A stretch of DNA of 64,000 nt from assembly GCA_905221605.1 (NCBI GenBank), contig CAJNDS010001913.1, positions 431,001 through 495,000 on the forward strand, read 5' to 3'. The stretch's first letter is position 1. Every line of letters begins with the position of its first letter. Shown piece after piece: positions 25,701-37,700 of the stretch. The translations under genes and the position numbers were made by a program. This DNA comes from Symbiodinium natans (lineage: Eukaryota; Sar; Dinophyceae; Suessiales; Symbiodiniaceae). Below the pieces are notes generated by a model that was given only the letters and a program-made list of their open reading frames with translations, was not told the origin of the DNA and searched no databases.

Positions 25701-28700
25701 CTTTGACCTTCGGTCATGGTTTCAACCAGAGCTTTGAAGGGGTGCAGCTTCCCAGCGGCCTACAGACCTTGACTCTCCCCAATTTGTTCAACCAGAGCTT
25801 GGCAGGGGTGCAGCTTCCCAGCAGCCTTCGGACCTTGACCTTCGGCGATGAGTTTAAGCAGAGTTTGGAAGGGGTGCAGCTTCCCAGCGGCCTTCAGACC
25901 TTGACCTTCGGCCACAGATTCAACCAGAGCTTGGAAGGGGTGCAGCTTCCCAGCGGCCTACAGACCTTGACCTTCGGCATTGGTTTCAACCAGAGCTTGG
26001 AAGGGGTGCAGCTTCCCAGCGCCCTACAGACCCTGACCTTCGGCTATCGTTTCAACCAGAGCTTGGCAGGGGTGCAGCTTCCCAGCGGCCTACAGACCTT
26101 GACCTTCGGCTTTGATTTCGACCAGAGCTTGGAAGGGGTGCCGCTTCCCAGCGCGCTACTGACCTTGACCTTCGGGGATTTGTTCAACCAGAGCTTGGCA
26201 GGGGTGGAGATTCCCAGCGGCCTACAGACCTTGACCTTCGGCGAGGAGTTCGACCAGATCTTGGAAGGCGTGGACTTCGACCAAAGCTTGGAAGGGGTGC
26301 AGCTTCCCAGCGGCCTACAGACCTTGACATTCGGCAATTTGTTCAACCAGAGCTTGGAAGGTGTGCAGCTTCCCAGCGGCCTGCACACCCTGACCTTCGG
26401 CGTGTACTTCAACCAGAGCTTGGAAGGGGTGCAGCTTCCCAGCGGCCTACTGAACCTGACCTTCGGCAATTCTTTCGACCAGAGCTTGGAAGGGGTGCAG
26501 CTTCCCAGCAGCCTACAGACCTTGGCATTCGGCTATTCTTTCAACCAGAACTTGGTTGGGGTGCAGCTTCCCAGCTGCCTACAGACCTTGACCTTCGGCT
26601 ATCGTTTCAACCAGAGCTTGGCAGGGGTGCAGCTTCCCAGCGGCCTACAGACCTTGACCTTCGGCTTTGATTTCGACCAGAGCTTGGAAGGGGTGCCGCT
26701 TCCCAGCGCGCTGCTGACCTTGACCTTCGGGCATATGTTCAACCAGAGCTTGGCAGGGGTGGAGATTCCCAGCGGCCTACAGACCTTGACCTTCGGCGGC
26801 TGCTTTGACCAGAGCTTGGAAGGGGTGCAGCTTCCAAGCTCCTTACTGCGTTTCTCGTCGCGCATGTTTACTGCACACACCGCTTAAACTCTGAGGTCGC
26901 AGAGGGGAGTTCGTTCCGAGGGTTCCTCTTACTCCCTTCGGCCTTTCTGGGCCGCGCCGAGGGCGTTTTCTCCCACTGGGTTTCTTCCTGGCCTGTAAAG
27001 GCGGCCTCTTACAGGGTTTTGGAACGGTTGTTACACATCCCAGATGCAGGGCTCCCAGACAAGCTGAGAAAATGACAGAATGTCAGGGTCTAGGTGACAG
27101 CTGTTTTTGTTCAGAGCCCTAAACCCGAATTTGGGGGCTCAAAATTGGCTTCGGGTTGAGGGTGTGGGGTGGTTGTTGGATCAAAACATATGCATCCAGT
27201 TTTGGTGTTGCTGTAAGCACAGGGAATGGTGGAATGCAATATAGAGACCCACAAACAAGACCCGGGATTTAGACCTACGAACGGAGAGATCTAGAACTTT
27301 GGTCGTCCCTAGGCCCTAAACCCTAATTAAACCCTGAACCCTGAACCCTCAACCCTAAACCCTTAACCTCAACCTCCTGTGTGCTCTGCCTCTGGCCAGG
27401 CTGCGGCCACGAACAGGAGCGCCTCGCTGGCGAAGTGGCAAAGATCCACGATGCGGCGAGCGAGGCGGCAGGAAACCTCACACAGGTGCCCTCTTTGAGG
27501 AGGGAGGTTCTGTTTTTTTGGGGTTTAGGGTTTAAGGGTTTTGGGTTACTAGTAGGTTACTCTTGGGTCTAGTTGAGGAGGGAGGTTCAGTTTGGGGTTT
27601 AGTGTTAATTAGGGTTTTGCGGTTTCGTGTTTAGGGTGTAGAGTTTAGGGCGTAGGGTTTAGAGTTTAGGCTTTGGCTTTAACGCTTATGGTGCGGGTTT
27701 GGGTTTGGGGCTTAGGGATGCTTGCGTTTATGCCGGCTGGGGGCTGCAGGTTTCTGTCGGGTATAACAAACCATCTGATTTCGAGCAGCATCTGCCCCAA
27801 ACCGAAAGCCGTCTTTGTCAGCACCTACAGTTTTCGAACTCCCTCGACTCTTGAACCCTAAACCCCAGGGAGGGGCTCCCTTACCATACTAAAGCTGGGT
27901 TACAAGGAGGGGGGGTTAGGGTTTAGGGTTTAGGGTTTAGGGTTTAGGGTTTAGGGTTTAGGGTTTAGGGTTTAGGGTTTAGGGTTTAGGGTTTAGGGTT
28001 CAGGGTTCAGGGTTTAGGGTTTAGGGTTTAGGGTTTAAGGTTAAAACTAAACGGTAAACGGTAAAGATTAAACATTAAACCCTAACCCCTCAGGTGCGCG
28101 AGCTTCAGCAAGAGCAGCGCCGAGCCCAGGCCGGCCCGGTTTAGGGTTTAGGGTTTAGGGTTTAGGGTTTAGGGTTTAGGGTTCAGGGTTTAGGGGAACC
28201 CATTAGAAGTGTGGTTCTGACACATATAAGCCCCTTGAGTACCCTGATAGGGTTCTAATTGGGTTAGAAGTACAGTGATAATTGGGTTGCTAAGTACCAT
28301 GAACCTCCAAGTGCCCCCTAATATAAAGATACTCCCATCTTAGTTATATTGGAGTTTATGGCGAAGGGAGATTTAATCCCTAAACCCCAAACCCTAAACC
28401 CTAAACCCGAAAACCACCGCAAGTCCTCCAGGAGGCGATCCGAAGTATGGGCCTTAATTTGGGTCCCCTGCTCTAAAACCCTTCCAAGTGCTGTACAAAA
28501 CAAGGGAGCCGTTTAAATCCCTTTAAGCAAGGGTAAGGTAAGGGCCCATACTAAGGGCCCATTGTTACAACCCACCCTAAACCCTAAACCCTAATCCCTA
28601 AACCCTATAAAATCCCTAAACCCTAATCCCTAATCCCTAAACCCTAAACCCTAAACCCTAAACCCTAAACCCTAAACCGATCCCCTACTAGTCCTCCAGG

Positions 28701-31700
28701 AGGAGATCCGGCGAGACCTTGCGGAGGAGCAGCGGCAGAGGAAGGAGGCTGAGGGCCGCCTCGGCGCTGAGCTGGAGGACTCTTCAAGGGGTTTAGGGTT
28801 TAGGGTTTAGGGTTTAGGGTTTAGGGTTTAGGGTTTAGGGTTTAGGGTTTAGGGTTTAGAAGTCTTAGGATTCAGGGTTTGCGGGAAAGCTACCAGGACT
28901 CCCAAAGGACCCAGAAGCATGGCATTTGACACCCCCCCGAAATGCCCCAAACCCCACACCAACCAGGCCGACCGTGGAGGCTCTGATCATCCACTCCCCC
29001 TAATATTAACCCACCCCCCCCCCCCCAATACCCACCCGCCTCATATTAACCCCCCCCCCCCACCCCCTAGTAGGATTGAATTCCCCTGGATATACGATAA
29101 TCGGAGTATTTAGTATTAGGGGTATTGGGGCACATGGAGCTTCATGGTACCTAGTACCAGTTCGAACTGTACTCATAACCCAATTATAACCCCATTAGGA
29201 TACTGGGTCATATTATATGTGGGTTATAACTACACTTCTAATGGGTTCCCGTACACCCTAAACCCTAAACCCTAAACCCTAAACCCTAAACCCTAAACCC
29301 TAAACCCTAAACCCTAAACCCTAAACCCCAAAGGGGGGGGGGGGGTTCTGAGTACCCTGAACCTGCAAACCCCTGCATGTTGGGTTGTTAAGGCTTCCCA
29401 AAACCCCAAATCCCAAAACCCCTAGACCCCATAAGCCTTTAACCCTAAACCCTAAACCCTAAACCCTAAACCCTAAACCCTAAACCCTAAACCCTAAACC
29501 CTAAACCCTGAACCCTAAACCCTAAACCCTAAACCAAAGAAAGCCCTAAAAGCAGGAGGAGGCCCGGCGCGACCTCGAGGAGCAGCGCCTCCGCCAGGAG
29601 GCGCTGAGCCTCCTGGGGGCGCAGGTGGAGGCGGGGAGCAGTTTGGGGTAGCCCTAAACCTTAAACCCTAAACCCTAAACCCTAAGCCCCAATAACGAAT
29701 ACACCCTAAACCCTAAACCCTAAACCCTAAACCCTAAACCCTAAACCCTAAACCCTAAACCCTAAACCCTAAACCCTAAAACCTCACCCAGAGGGTTTAG
29801 GGATGAGGGCCGCACTTTGCAGAGCACTTGCGGAGAAGCTGATCAGGGAACCCGCTCAAGATGCCCTAAATGAAGGGTTTGGGGTTTAGGGTTTAGGGTT
29901 TAGGGTTTAGGGTTTAAGCATCTCTGATTGTCTTGGCACCAGCAACGATGTACTCATCAAGTTTTATGCTGAAGCCGAATCAAACATCACGCCCTACAAA
30001 CCCTCAATACCCCTAAACCCTAAACCCTAAACCCTAAACCCTAAACCCTAAACCCTAAACCCTAAACCCTAAACCCTAAACCCTAAACCCTAAACCCTAA
30101 ACTACACACAGAGGCCATCTCAGCCGCAGGAAACTTGAAAAGTCAAGCAAGACAGGGGCGGGGCTGTTAGTCACAGAAGCTCATCGCAGGAGGGGTGCAC
30201 ATGGTTTAGGGTTGAGGTTTAGGGTTTAGGGTTTAGGGTTGAGGTTTAGGTTTTGGGGTTTAGGGACTGGGCATGTAGGGTTCAGGGCCAGGGTTCAGCA
30301 TATGTGCTACTGAGTCGCATCTTCATGCGTAGTTGGTTCGTGCACTCAACTGGGGCGCTTTCATGCCTGCTGCATTGCCAAAAGGGCACCTCTTTTTTCC
30401 TAGGTTACTCTTGGCCCTAAACCCTAAACCCTACACCCAAAATCCTAAACCCTAGACCCTAGACCCTAGCCATGAACCCTATACCCTTAGCCCTAAACCC
30501 TAAACCCTAAACCCTAAACCCTAAACCCTAAACCCTAAACCCTGAACCCTAAAGCCTAAACCCTAACCCTCTTTTATTCCTAGGCTGCTCTTGGGCATCG
30601 GCTTAGATGCAGTGCAGGACCAGCTGGCTGCCATGGCCGAGCGCCACCAGCACCAGGACACCAAGGGTTTTAGGGTTTAGGGTTTAGGGTTTAGGGCTAG
30701 ACCCAAGAGTAAAGGACCTTGGGGACTTTTTTGGGAGTAGTGAGGGGCAACTTGGGTGCAATTGGACCATAGAAGGTGTGTATATATAAAGGGCGGTATA
30801 GAAGTTATATACGGATATACGGACTACATCAGGGTGGTATAATGACTACAAGGTATATGTAAGGGTAATATAGGATATGGGGGTCATATGGGGAATATAA
30901 GATGAAGGGTCTCTACGGGTCCCTGCTTATACCCCTTAAGGACAGCTGCATCGCCCATTCTATTCCCAGGTTGCGCTCGGGTCTGGTGATCTCAAACCGC
31001 AAACCAGGGGTCATACATGTGTAGCATACCACTCATACTACTTGGAGGTTCAGGGTTTAGGGTTGAGGGGAACCCGTTATGAGTGTGGTTAGAACCCAAA
31101 TATATAAGCCCCTTATGTACCCTAATAGTTGTAAGTACAGCTATAGTTGGATCAAGTACCATTAACCTCCAAGTAGGAATAAACAATCAGTAGCAAGTGT
31201 TCACAAGCCTAACGGTAGTTTTCACCATGTAGCACCACTGCATTCATGACCCAAAACCAAAAACCCTGCCTAGATCATAGTTTCTAAAGTAACAGCATTG
31301 GTACTTTTCACTGCAGCAAGTAGCTTTGTTGGGGGTTTGGGTTCCCTTCATAAACGCCTTTAAACAACAAATGGGTACCCGTTTTAATTATAGGCTACCG
31401 GGCAACCTGGTGGAAGTGATAGTAGCTACAGTCCGAATCCTCCCCTCTAAGCCCTAAACCCTAAACTCTAAACCCTACACCCCTACACCCTAAACCCTAA
31501 ACCCTAAAACCCTAAACCCTAAACCCTAAACCCTAAACCCCTAAACCCCTAAAACCCTAAACCCTAAACCCCTAAAACCCCTAAAACCCCTAAACCCTAA
31601 ACCCCTAAACCCTAAACCCTAAACCCTAAAACCCAGGCCATCGAGCAGGGGAGGATGACCCGGGAGCTGGCGACCGCTGCGGGGGAGGCAGCCAAGCGGG

Positions 31701-34700
31701 ACCTCGAGCTCCTGCGCGAGGAGATGGGTTTAGGGTTAGGGTTTAGGGTTTAGGGTTTAGGGATTAGGGACTAGGGTTTAGGGAGATGGGTTTAGGGGTT
31801 AGGGTTTTAGGGTTTTTGGGGGTTTAGGGGTGTAGGGGGTTTAGGGGGTTTAGGGGTTTAGGGGTTTAGGGGTTTAGGGGTTTAGGGGTTTAGGGGTTTA
31901 GGGGTTTAGGGGTTTAGGGGTTTAGGGGTTTAGGGGTTTAGGGTTTTACGGGTTTAGGGTTTAGGGGTTTAGGGGTTCAGGGGTTTTTGGGGGTTTTAGG
32001 GGTTTAGGGTTTAGAGGTTTAGGGTTTAGGGGTTCTATGGGTTTAGGGGTTCAGGGGTTCTAGGGGTTTAGGGGTTTTAGGGGTTTAGGGGTGTAGGGGT
32101 GTTAGGGGTTTAGGAGGGTTTAGGGCTTTAGGGTTAAGGGGTTTGGGGGTTTGGGGGGTTTTGGGGATCTATGTTCCTAACCCTACCTGGACCCCCAAAG
32201 CATGTACACAAATAGCCCCAACCCCCCCCCCCCCCCCCCAACCAAACCAAAAGGGCCATTCTTCTAGGGTTTAGGGTTTAGGGGTTAGGGGTTTAGGGTG
32301 TAGGGTGGAGGGTTCGGATTTTAGTGTTTTAGGAAACCCCTCCTTAAAGAAACTCTTAGGACTTTAACCTGGCTCTTAGGACTTTAACCCTTTGGGCTTT
32401 TGAAGCAACCACAATAAGGGTTAAACTTTTACGAGGGGTTCAGAAGTCAGCCAAGGAATATACCCTAAACCCAAAACCCCAAACCCCAAACCCTAAACCC
32501 TAAACCCTACTTAAATCATATCAAGGATCCCTATTCCAAATTAAGGTATCTTCCTTAAGTAAGGGGGTATTTGGTCCCTTTGGTTATGCCCCAGTGACCA
32601 TCCCTGGACCTTATAACCCTAAACTCGAAGCCCAAACCCCAAATCCCAAACCCCAAACCCCAAACCCCAAACCCCAAACCCCAAACCCCAAACCCCAAAC
32701 CCCAAACCCCAAACCCCAAACCCCCAACCCCAAACCCCAAACCCCACACCCCAAACCCCAAACCCCAAACCCCAAACCCCAAACCCCAAACCCCAAACCC
32801 CAAACCCCAAACCCCAAACCCCAAACCCCAAACCCCAAACCCCAAACCCCAAACCCCAAACCCCAAACCCCAAACCCCAAACCCCAAACCCTAAACCCTA
32901 AACCCTAAACCCTAAACCCCAAACCCTAAACCCTAAACCCTAGCCCTAAACCCTAACCCTCTATAACCCTAAACCAGCCCCAGTGCCCACTTCAGCAGGA
33001 GCTTGTGGAGCGTCACAAGCGACTGGACGAGCGGCTTCTGCTTGCGCAGAGCCGCACTGCCAAAGAGCCACCTGGACTTATTAAGGGTTCAGGGTTTTGG
33101 GTCTAGGTATACCTAAACCCTAAACACTGCCGGGTTTTTCGGACAAACGATAAGAATTCCCCCCCGCCCCCCAACCCCCTAATACAAAAAAACCGTTGGG
33201 GGTTTTTATACAAGGGAGGGGTGGGGGGGGGGCCTTTTATATGGGGGGGGAAGGGATTATCAGGCAAGCTTGGGTTACATAGCCCTGTTGAACCCCTTAA
33301 GAACCATATAGCCCTATATGCCCCAGGATTGGGGAGCAACGTGCTCGCCTTGAGAGCCGAATCCAGAGCTTGGAGGCTCTGAGAGTTAAGCTGGTCTGGG
33401 GTTTAGGGTTTAGGGTTTAGGGTTTAGGGTTTGGGGTTTAGGGTTTAGGGTTTAGGGTTTAGGGTTTAGGGTTTAGGGTTTAGGGTTTAGGGTTTAGGGT
33501 TTAGGGTTTAGGGTTTAGGGTTTAGGGTTTAGGGTTTAGGGTTAGGTTTAGGGTTTAGGGATTAGCGTTTGGGGCTTAGGTGTTTCGGGGTTCGGGGTTG
33601 AGGGTTGTTCTTAGGGGGCGACTTTTAGCCGACTGCTGGCTGTAAAGCATCACCCTGCGCATGGGGTCTTGAGGTTGTGAGGTTGGGGCTGAGTAGCGTC
33701 CCGTTGACCTGCACACCTTAAACAGTAAATCGCGAGACCCTGGCCAGCACGACGCAAACCCTAAACCCTAAACCCTAAACCCTAAACCCTAAACCCTAAA
33801 CCCTAAACCGTGCTTCTGAGCTGCGAACCATTGAACCTCCGCCATGCCAAATGCTTACGTCCTATGCAATTGGACCGCAGGCGTCCCTCCACGTAGGTGT
33901 TAGACCAGTCCCGACAGAATCTGTGCGAAGATCGGGCGCGGTTTAGAGTTTAGGGTTCAGGGTTTAGGGTTTAGGGTTTGGGGTTCAGGGTTTAGGGTTT
34001 AGGGTTTAGGGTTTAGGGTTTCGGGTTTAGGGGTTTGGAGTGTGTCTGCAAAGCTTAGGTTAGACATGAAGTTCGGGTTTTTTGGACCTAGGCGAGGCTA
34101 TCTACCCCGCCTTGGGACACCGCCCTGAAGAAAAACCCTGAGCCCCAAAACCCTACTTGAAGGTCCAAGGTACTTCGAAACCCCTGAGAAGCGTGTTCAT
34201 ATCCCACCCACAAAAAGCCCCTTAAGTACCCCAGTAGGGTGATAATTTGGCTACAAGGACCGTGATTACTGGGTTTAGGGTTTAGGGTTTAGGGTTTAGG
34301 GTGTAGGGTTTAGGGTTTAGGGTTTAGGGTTTAGGGCCATGAACCTCCAAGTCGCCTAGAGGCTGACGCCTAGTTCCCGAAAAAGGCCCCTACTGAAGAC
34401 TAAACGAAAACCAAGCGAGCCCTTGATAAACTCTAAGCCGACAAACGGCCAGGATAATCCCAAAAGCTCCCTAAACCCTCTAAACTCTTAAACCCTAAAC
34501 CCTGTAAACCCCAAACCCTAAGTCCTAGGCCCTCAACCCGAATCCCTACACCCCAACCCCTAAACCCTAACCCCTCAACCCGCAACCCCAAACCTCAAAC
34601 CCCAACCCCTAAACCCTAACCCCTCAACCTGCAGCCCCAAACCTCAAACCCCAAACCCTAACCCCTAAACCCAACCCCCTCAACCCGCAACCCCAAACCT

Positions 34701-37700
34701 CAAACCCCAAACCCTCAACCCTCAACCCTAAACCCCAACCCCTAAGCCCTAAACCCTAAACCCTAACCCTAGGCCCTTAACCCTAAACCATAAGCCCTAA
34801 ACCCTAAGCCCTAAACTCTAACCCCAGCCCCTAAGACCTAAACCCCTAAACCCTATAAACCCTATAAACCGTAAACCATAGCCCTAAACCCTAAACCCTA
34901 CAAACCCTACAAACCCTATAAACCCTATAAACCCTATAAACCCTATAAACCCTACAAACCCTACAAACCCTACAAACCCTATAAGCCCTGTAAACCCTAC
35001 TGTATACACCCTATAAATCCTAAACTCTAAACCCTAAACCCTAAACCCTAAACCCTAAACCCTAAACCCTAAACCCTAAACCCTAAACCCTAAACCCTAA
35101 ACCCTAAACCCTAAACCCTAAACCCTAAACCCAAAACCCTAAACCCTAAACCCTAAACCCTAAACCCTAAACCCTAAACCCTAAACCCTAAACCCTAAAC
35201 CCTAAACCCTAAACCCTAAACCCTAAACCCTAAACCCTAAACCCTAAACCCTAAACCCCAACCCTAAACCCTAAACCCTAATCCCTAATCCCTAAACCCT
35301 AAACCCTAAACCCTAAACCCTAAACCCTAAACCCTAAACCCTAAACCCTACACCCTAAACGTCACGACCATAAGCGAGGAGACCTGGCAGCCGGTGGAGG
35401 CGGTGAGGTCGGAGATCGGCACTTGGCCCTCCGGCGGCTGAAGGAAAGGTTTAGGGTTTAGGGTTTAGGGTTTAGGGTTATTTAGGGTTTAGGGTTTAGG
35501 GTTTAGGGTTTAGGGTTTAGGGTCCAGGGTTCAGGGTTCAGGGTTTAGGGTTTAGGGTTTGGGGTTTAGGGTTTAGGGTTTAGGGTTACGGGTTTGGAGG
35601 AGAAGCCTCGGAGAATTTCTGGGCTTCAGGGGAGGGGTCGATTTAGCGGTCTGAGGTCCTTTGTTTGTTGGAGGGCAAATTGGATTTCTGAGGATCTTTT
35701 GTTGAGGGCTCTGTTTTGCTTCAAGCGCTTAGCATTCATTTGGGGTTTGCGCGGTTTTGGGGTTTAGGTTTGGTTCGTTGACGTCTGGCTGCCATTGCTT
35801 AAGAAAAATATTCATCTTCTTTTGAGGACAATATAGGGATTATTAGTTTTTTCTGTTGGTTTGGGGTTAAGCAAATAGTCGTTTTGGTCTGTTGCTTTCA
35901 GGGTTTAGGGGTATGGAGTATCACGTCTTCGGCGACAAGAACGGCACTGGATCCCATCCTTCATCCTCGACCCTGCTCCCTGTACTTGGAAATCAGTCGT
36001 AATGATGTTGATTCAGGGTATCTGACTATTTAGCGGTCTTCTGTAACAGATTGCAGGAAAGTAGCCCCTAAACCCCTGAACCCCTGAACGCCTGAACCCC
36101 AAACTCTAACGCTCTAAACCCTTAGCCCCAATCGCCAAACCCCAAACCCCCTAAACCTCTGAACCCCAAACGTTAAACCTCTAAACCCTCAGCCCCAAGC
36201 GCCAAACCTTAAACCCCAAACCCCAACACCCTTAAAGCCTAAACCCCAAACCCCAAATCTTAAACCCTAAACCCTGAACCCTCACCCTATATAACCCCCC
36301 AACCCCCAACTCCAAACCCTAAACCCTAAACCCAGCCAAATGTGTATATAGATATATACACCTATACATACATATATATATATAGATGTGTATATATATA
36401 TATATTTATGTATATGTACTGATTCTTTTGCCATTTAGTGTTATTTATTTTGCAGGTTGCACGGGCACATCCTCGAGGTCCGCGAGGCCCAGGAGTGCCA
36501 ACGGCATGCTTTCGAGAGCCGCCCGGCCGTCAGTAAGTTTGTTTAGGGTTTACGGTTTAGGGTTCGGGTTTAGGGTTTAGGGTTCAGGGATTAGGGTTCG
36601 GGGTTTAGGTTTTGGGGTTTAGGGTTTGGGGTTTAGGGTTCAGGGTTTAGGGTTCAGGGATTAGGGTTTGGGGTTCAGGGTTTAGGATTGAGGGACGTAG
36701 GGTTTGGGGTTTCGGGACTTGGGGATTTCGAGTTAAGGGTTTAGGGATCTAGGGTATAGGGATGTAGGGATCAGGTTTTAGGGATGTCGGGTTTTGGGAT
36801 TCAGGGTTTAGGGTTTACGCTTCGGGTTCAGGGTTGAGGGATTTGGGGTCAGGGTTTAGGGAGGGTGTCAGGGTTTAGGGTCCCTAACCCTAAACCCTAA
36901 ACCCTAAACCCTAAACCCTTAGGGACTGAGGGATTGTTGGGGCTCAGGGGCTTCATTCCAATGTTTCAGGCTTGAAATTGTGAGCTTCAGGGCTTTAGGG
37001 TGCAGAGCATGCCTTGAACTGTAAGCCCTAAACCCTAAACCCTAAACCCTAAACCCTAAACCCTAAACCCTAAACCCTAAACCCTAAGCTCAGGCAAGTT
37101 GTCCGGAGTCCTCCGATGCCTGAAAGCTCTGCGCCTTGGGCTGTATTTGCGGGAGGGCTTTCAGGGATCAGGTGTTTAGGGTTTAGGGTTCTGGTCTAGG
37201 GTTGAGGGGTTTACGGCTTTAGGGTTTGGAGGTTTGGAGGTTTGGAGGGTTTAGGGTTTAGGGATCAGGGTTTGGGGTTTAGGGCTTTAGGGATTCCGGC
37301 TCCTAGGGTGTTAGGATTTATGGTCTTAGGGTCTAGGTCTCCAGGGATTAGGGTTTAGGGCAATGGGCTTTGGGGCTTTAGGGTTTTTGGGTCAGGGCTT
37401 CGAGTTTTGTCGGGCCAGGGTTCACATGTGACATATCGGAAATGGCACGTTGCTGGGCGTTTCAACGCCGAATCCTTTATCTTTATCTAGAGAACCCCAA
37501 AGACCCGAAATTCCATAATACCCCTCTAAAACTCTACAAAGCAGCCCGGTGGGTTTGTCATCTCCTAAAGCAGGGGCGGGCAGGCTTGCGGCATTGCTGC
37601 GGAGAAGACAAGCTTCACAGTGGTTTAGGGTTTGGGGTTTAGGGTTTAGGGTACTTGCGGGAAAGGCCCGCAAGAATGGGTCACGAAAGGCCAAGTTCGA

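Noticed and set aside
25318-26880. Minus-strand ORFs inside the FNIP gene
   Set aside because: Shadows of the 66-bp coding repeat.
32555-32908. ORFs of 84-110 codons on both strands (Gly-Phe-Gly-Val-Trp and Pro-Asn-Pro-Lys repeats)
   Set aside because: Direct translation of the CCCCAAA array.
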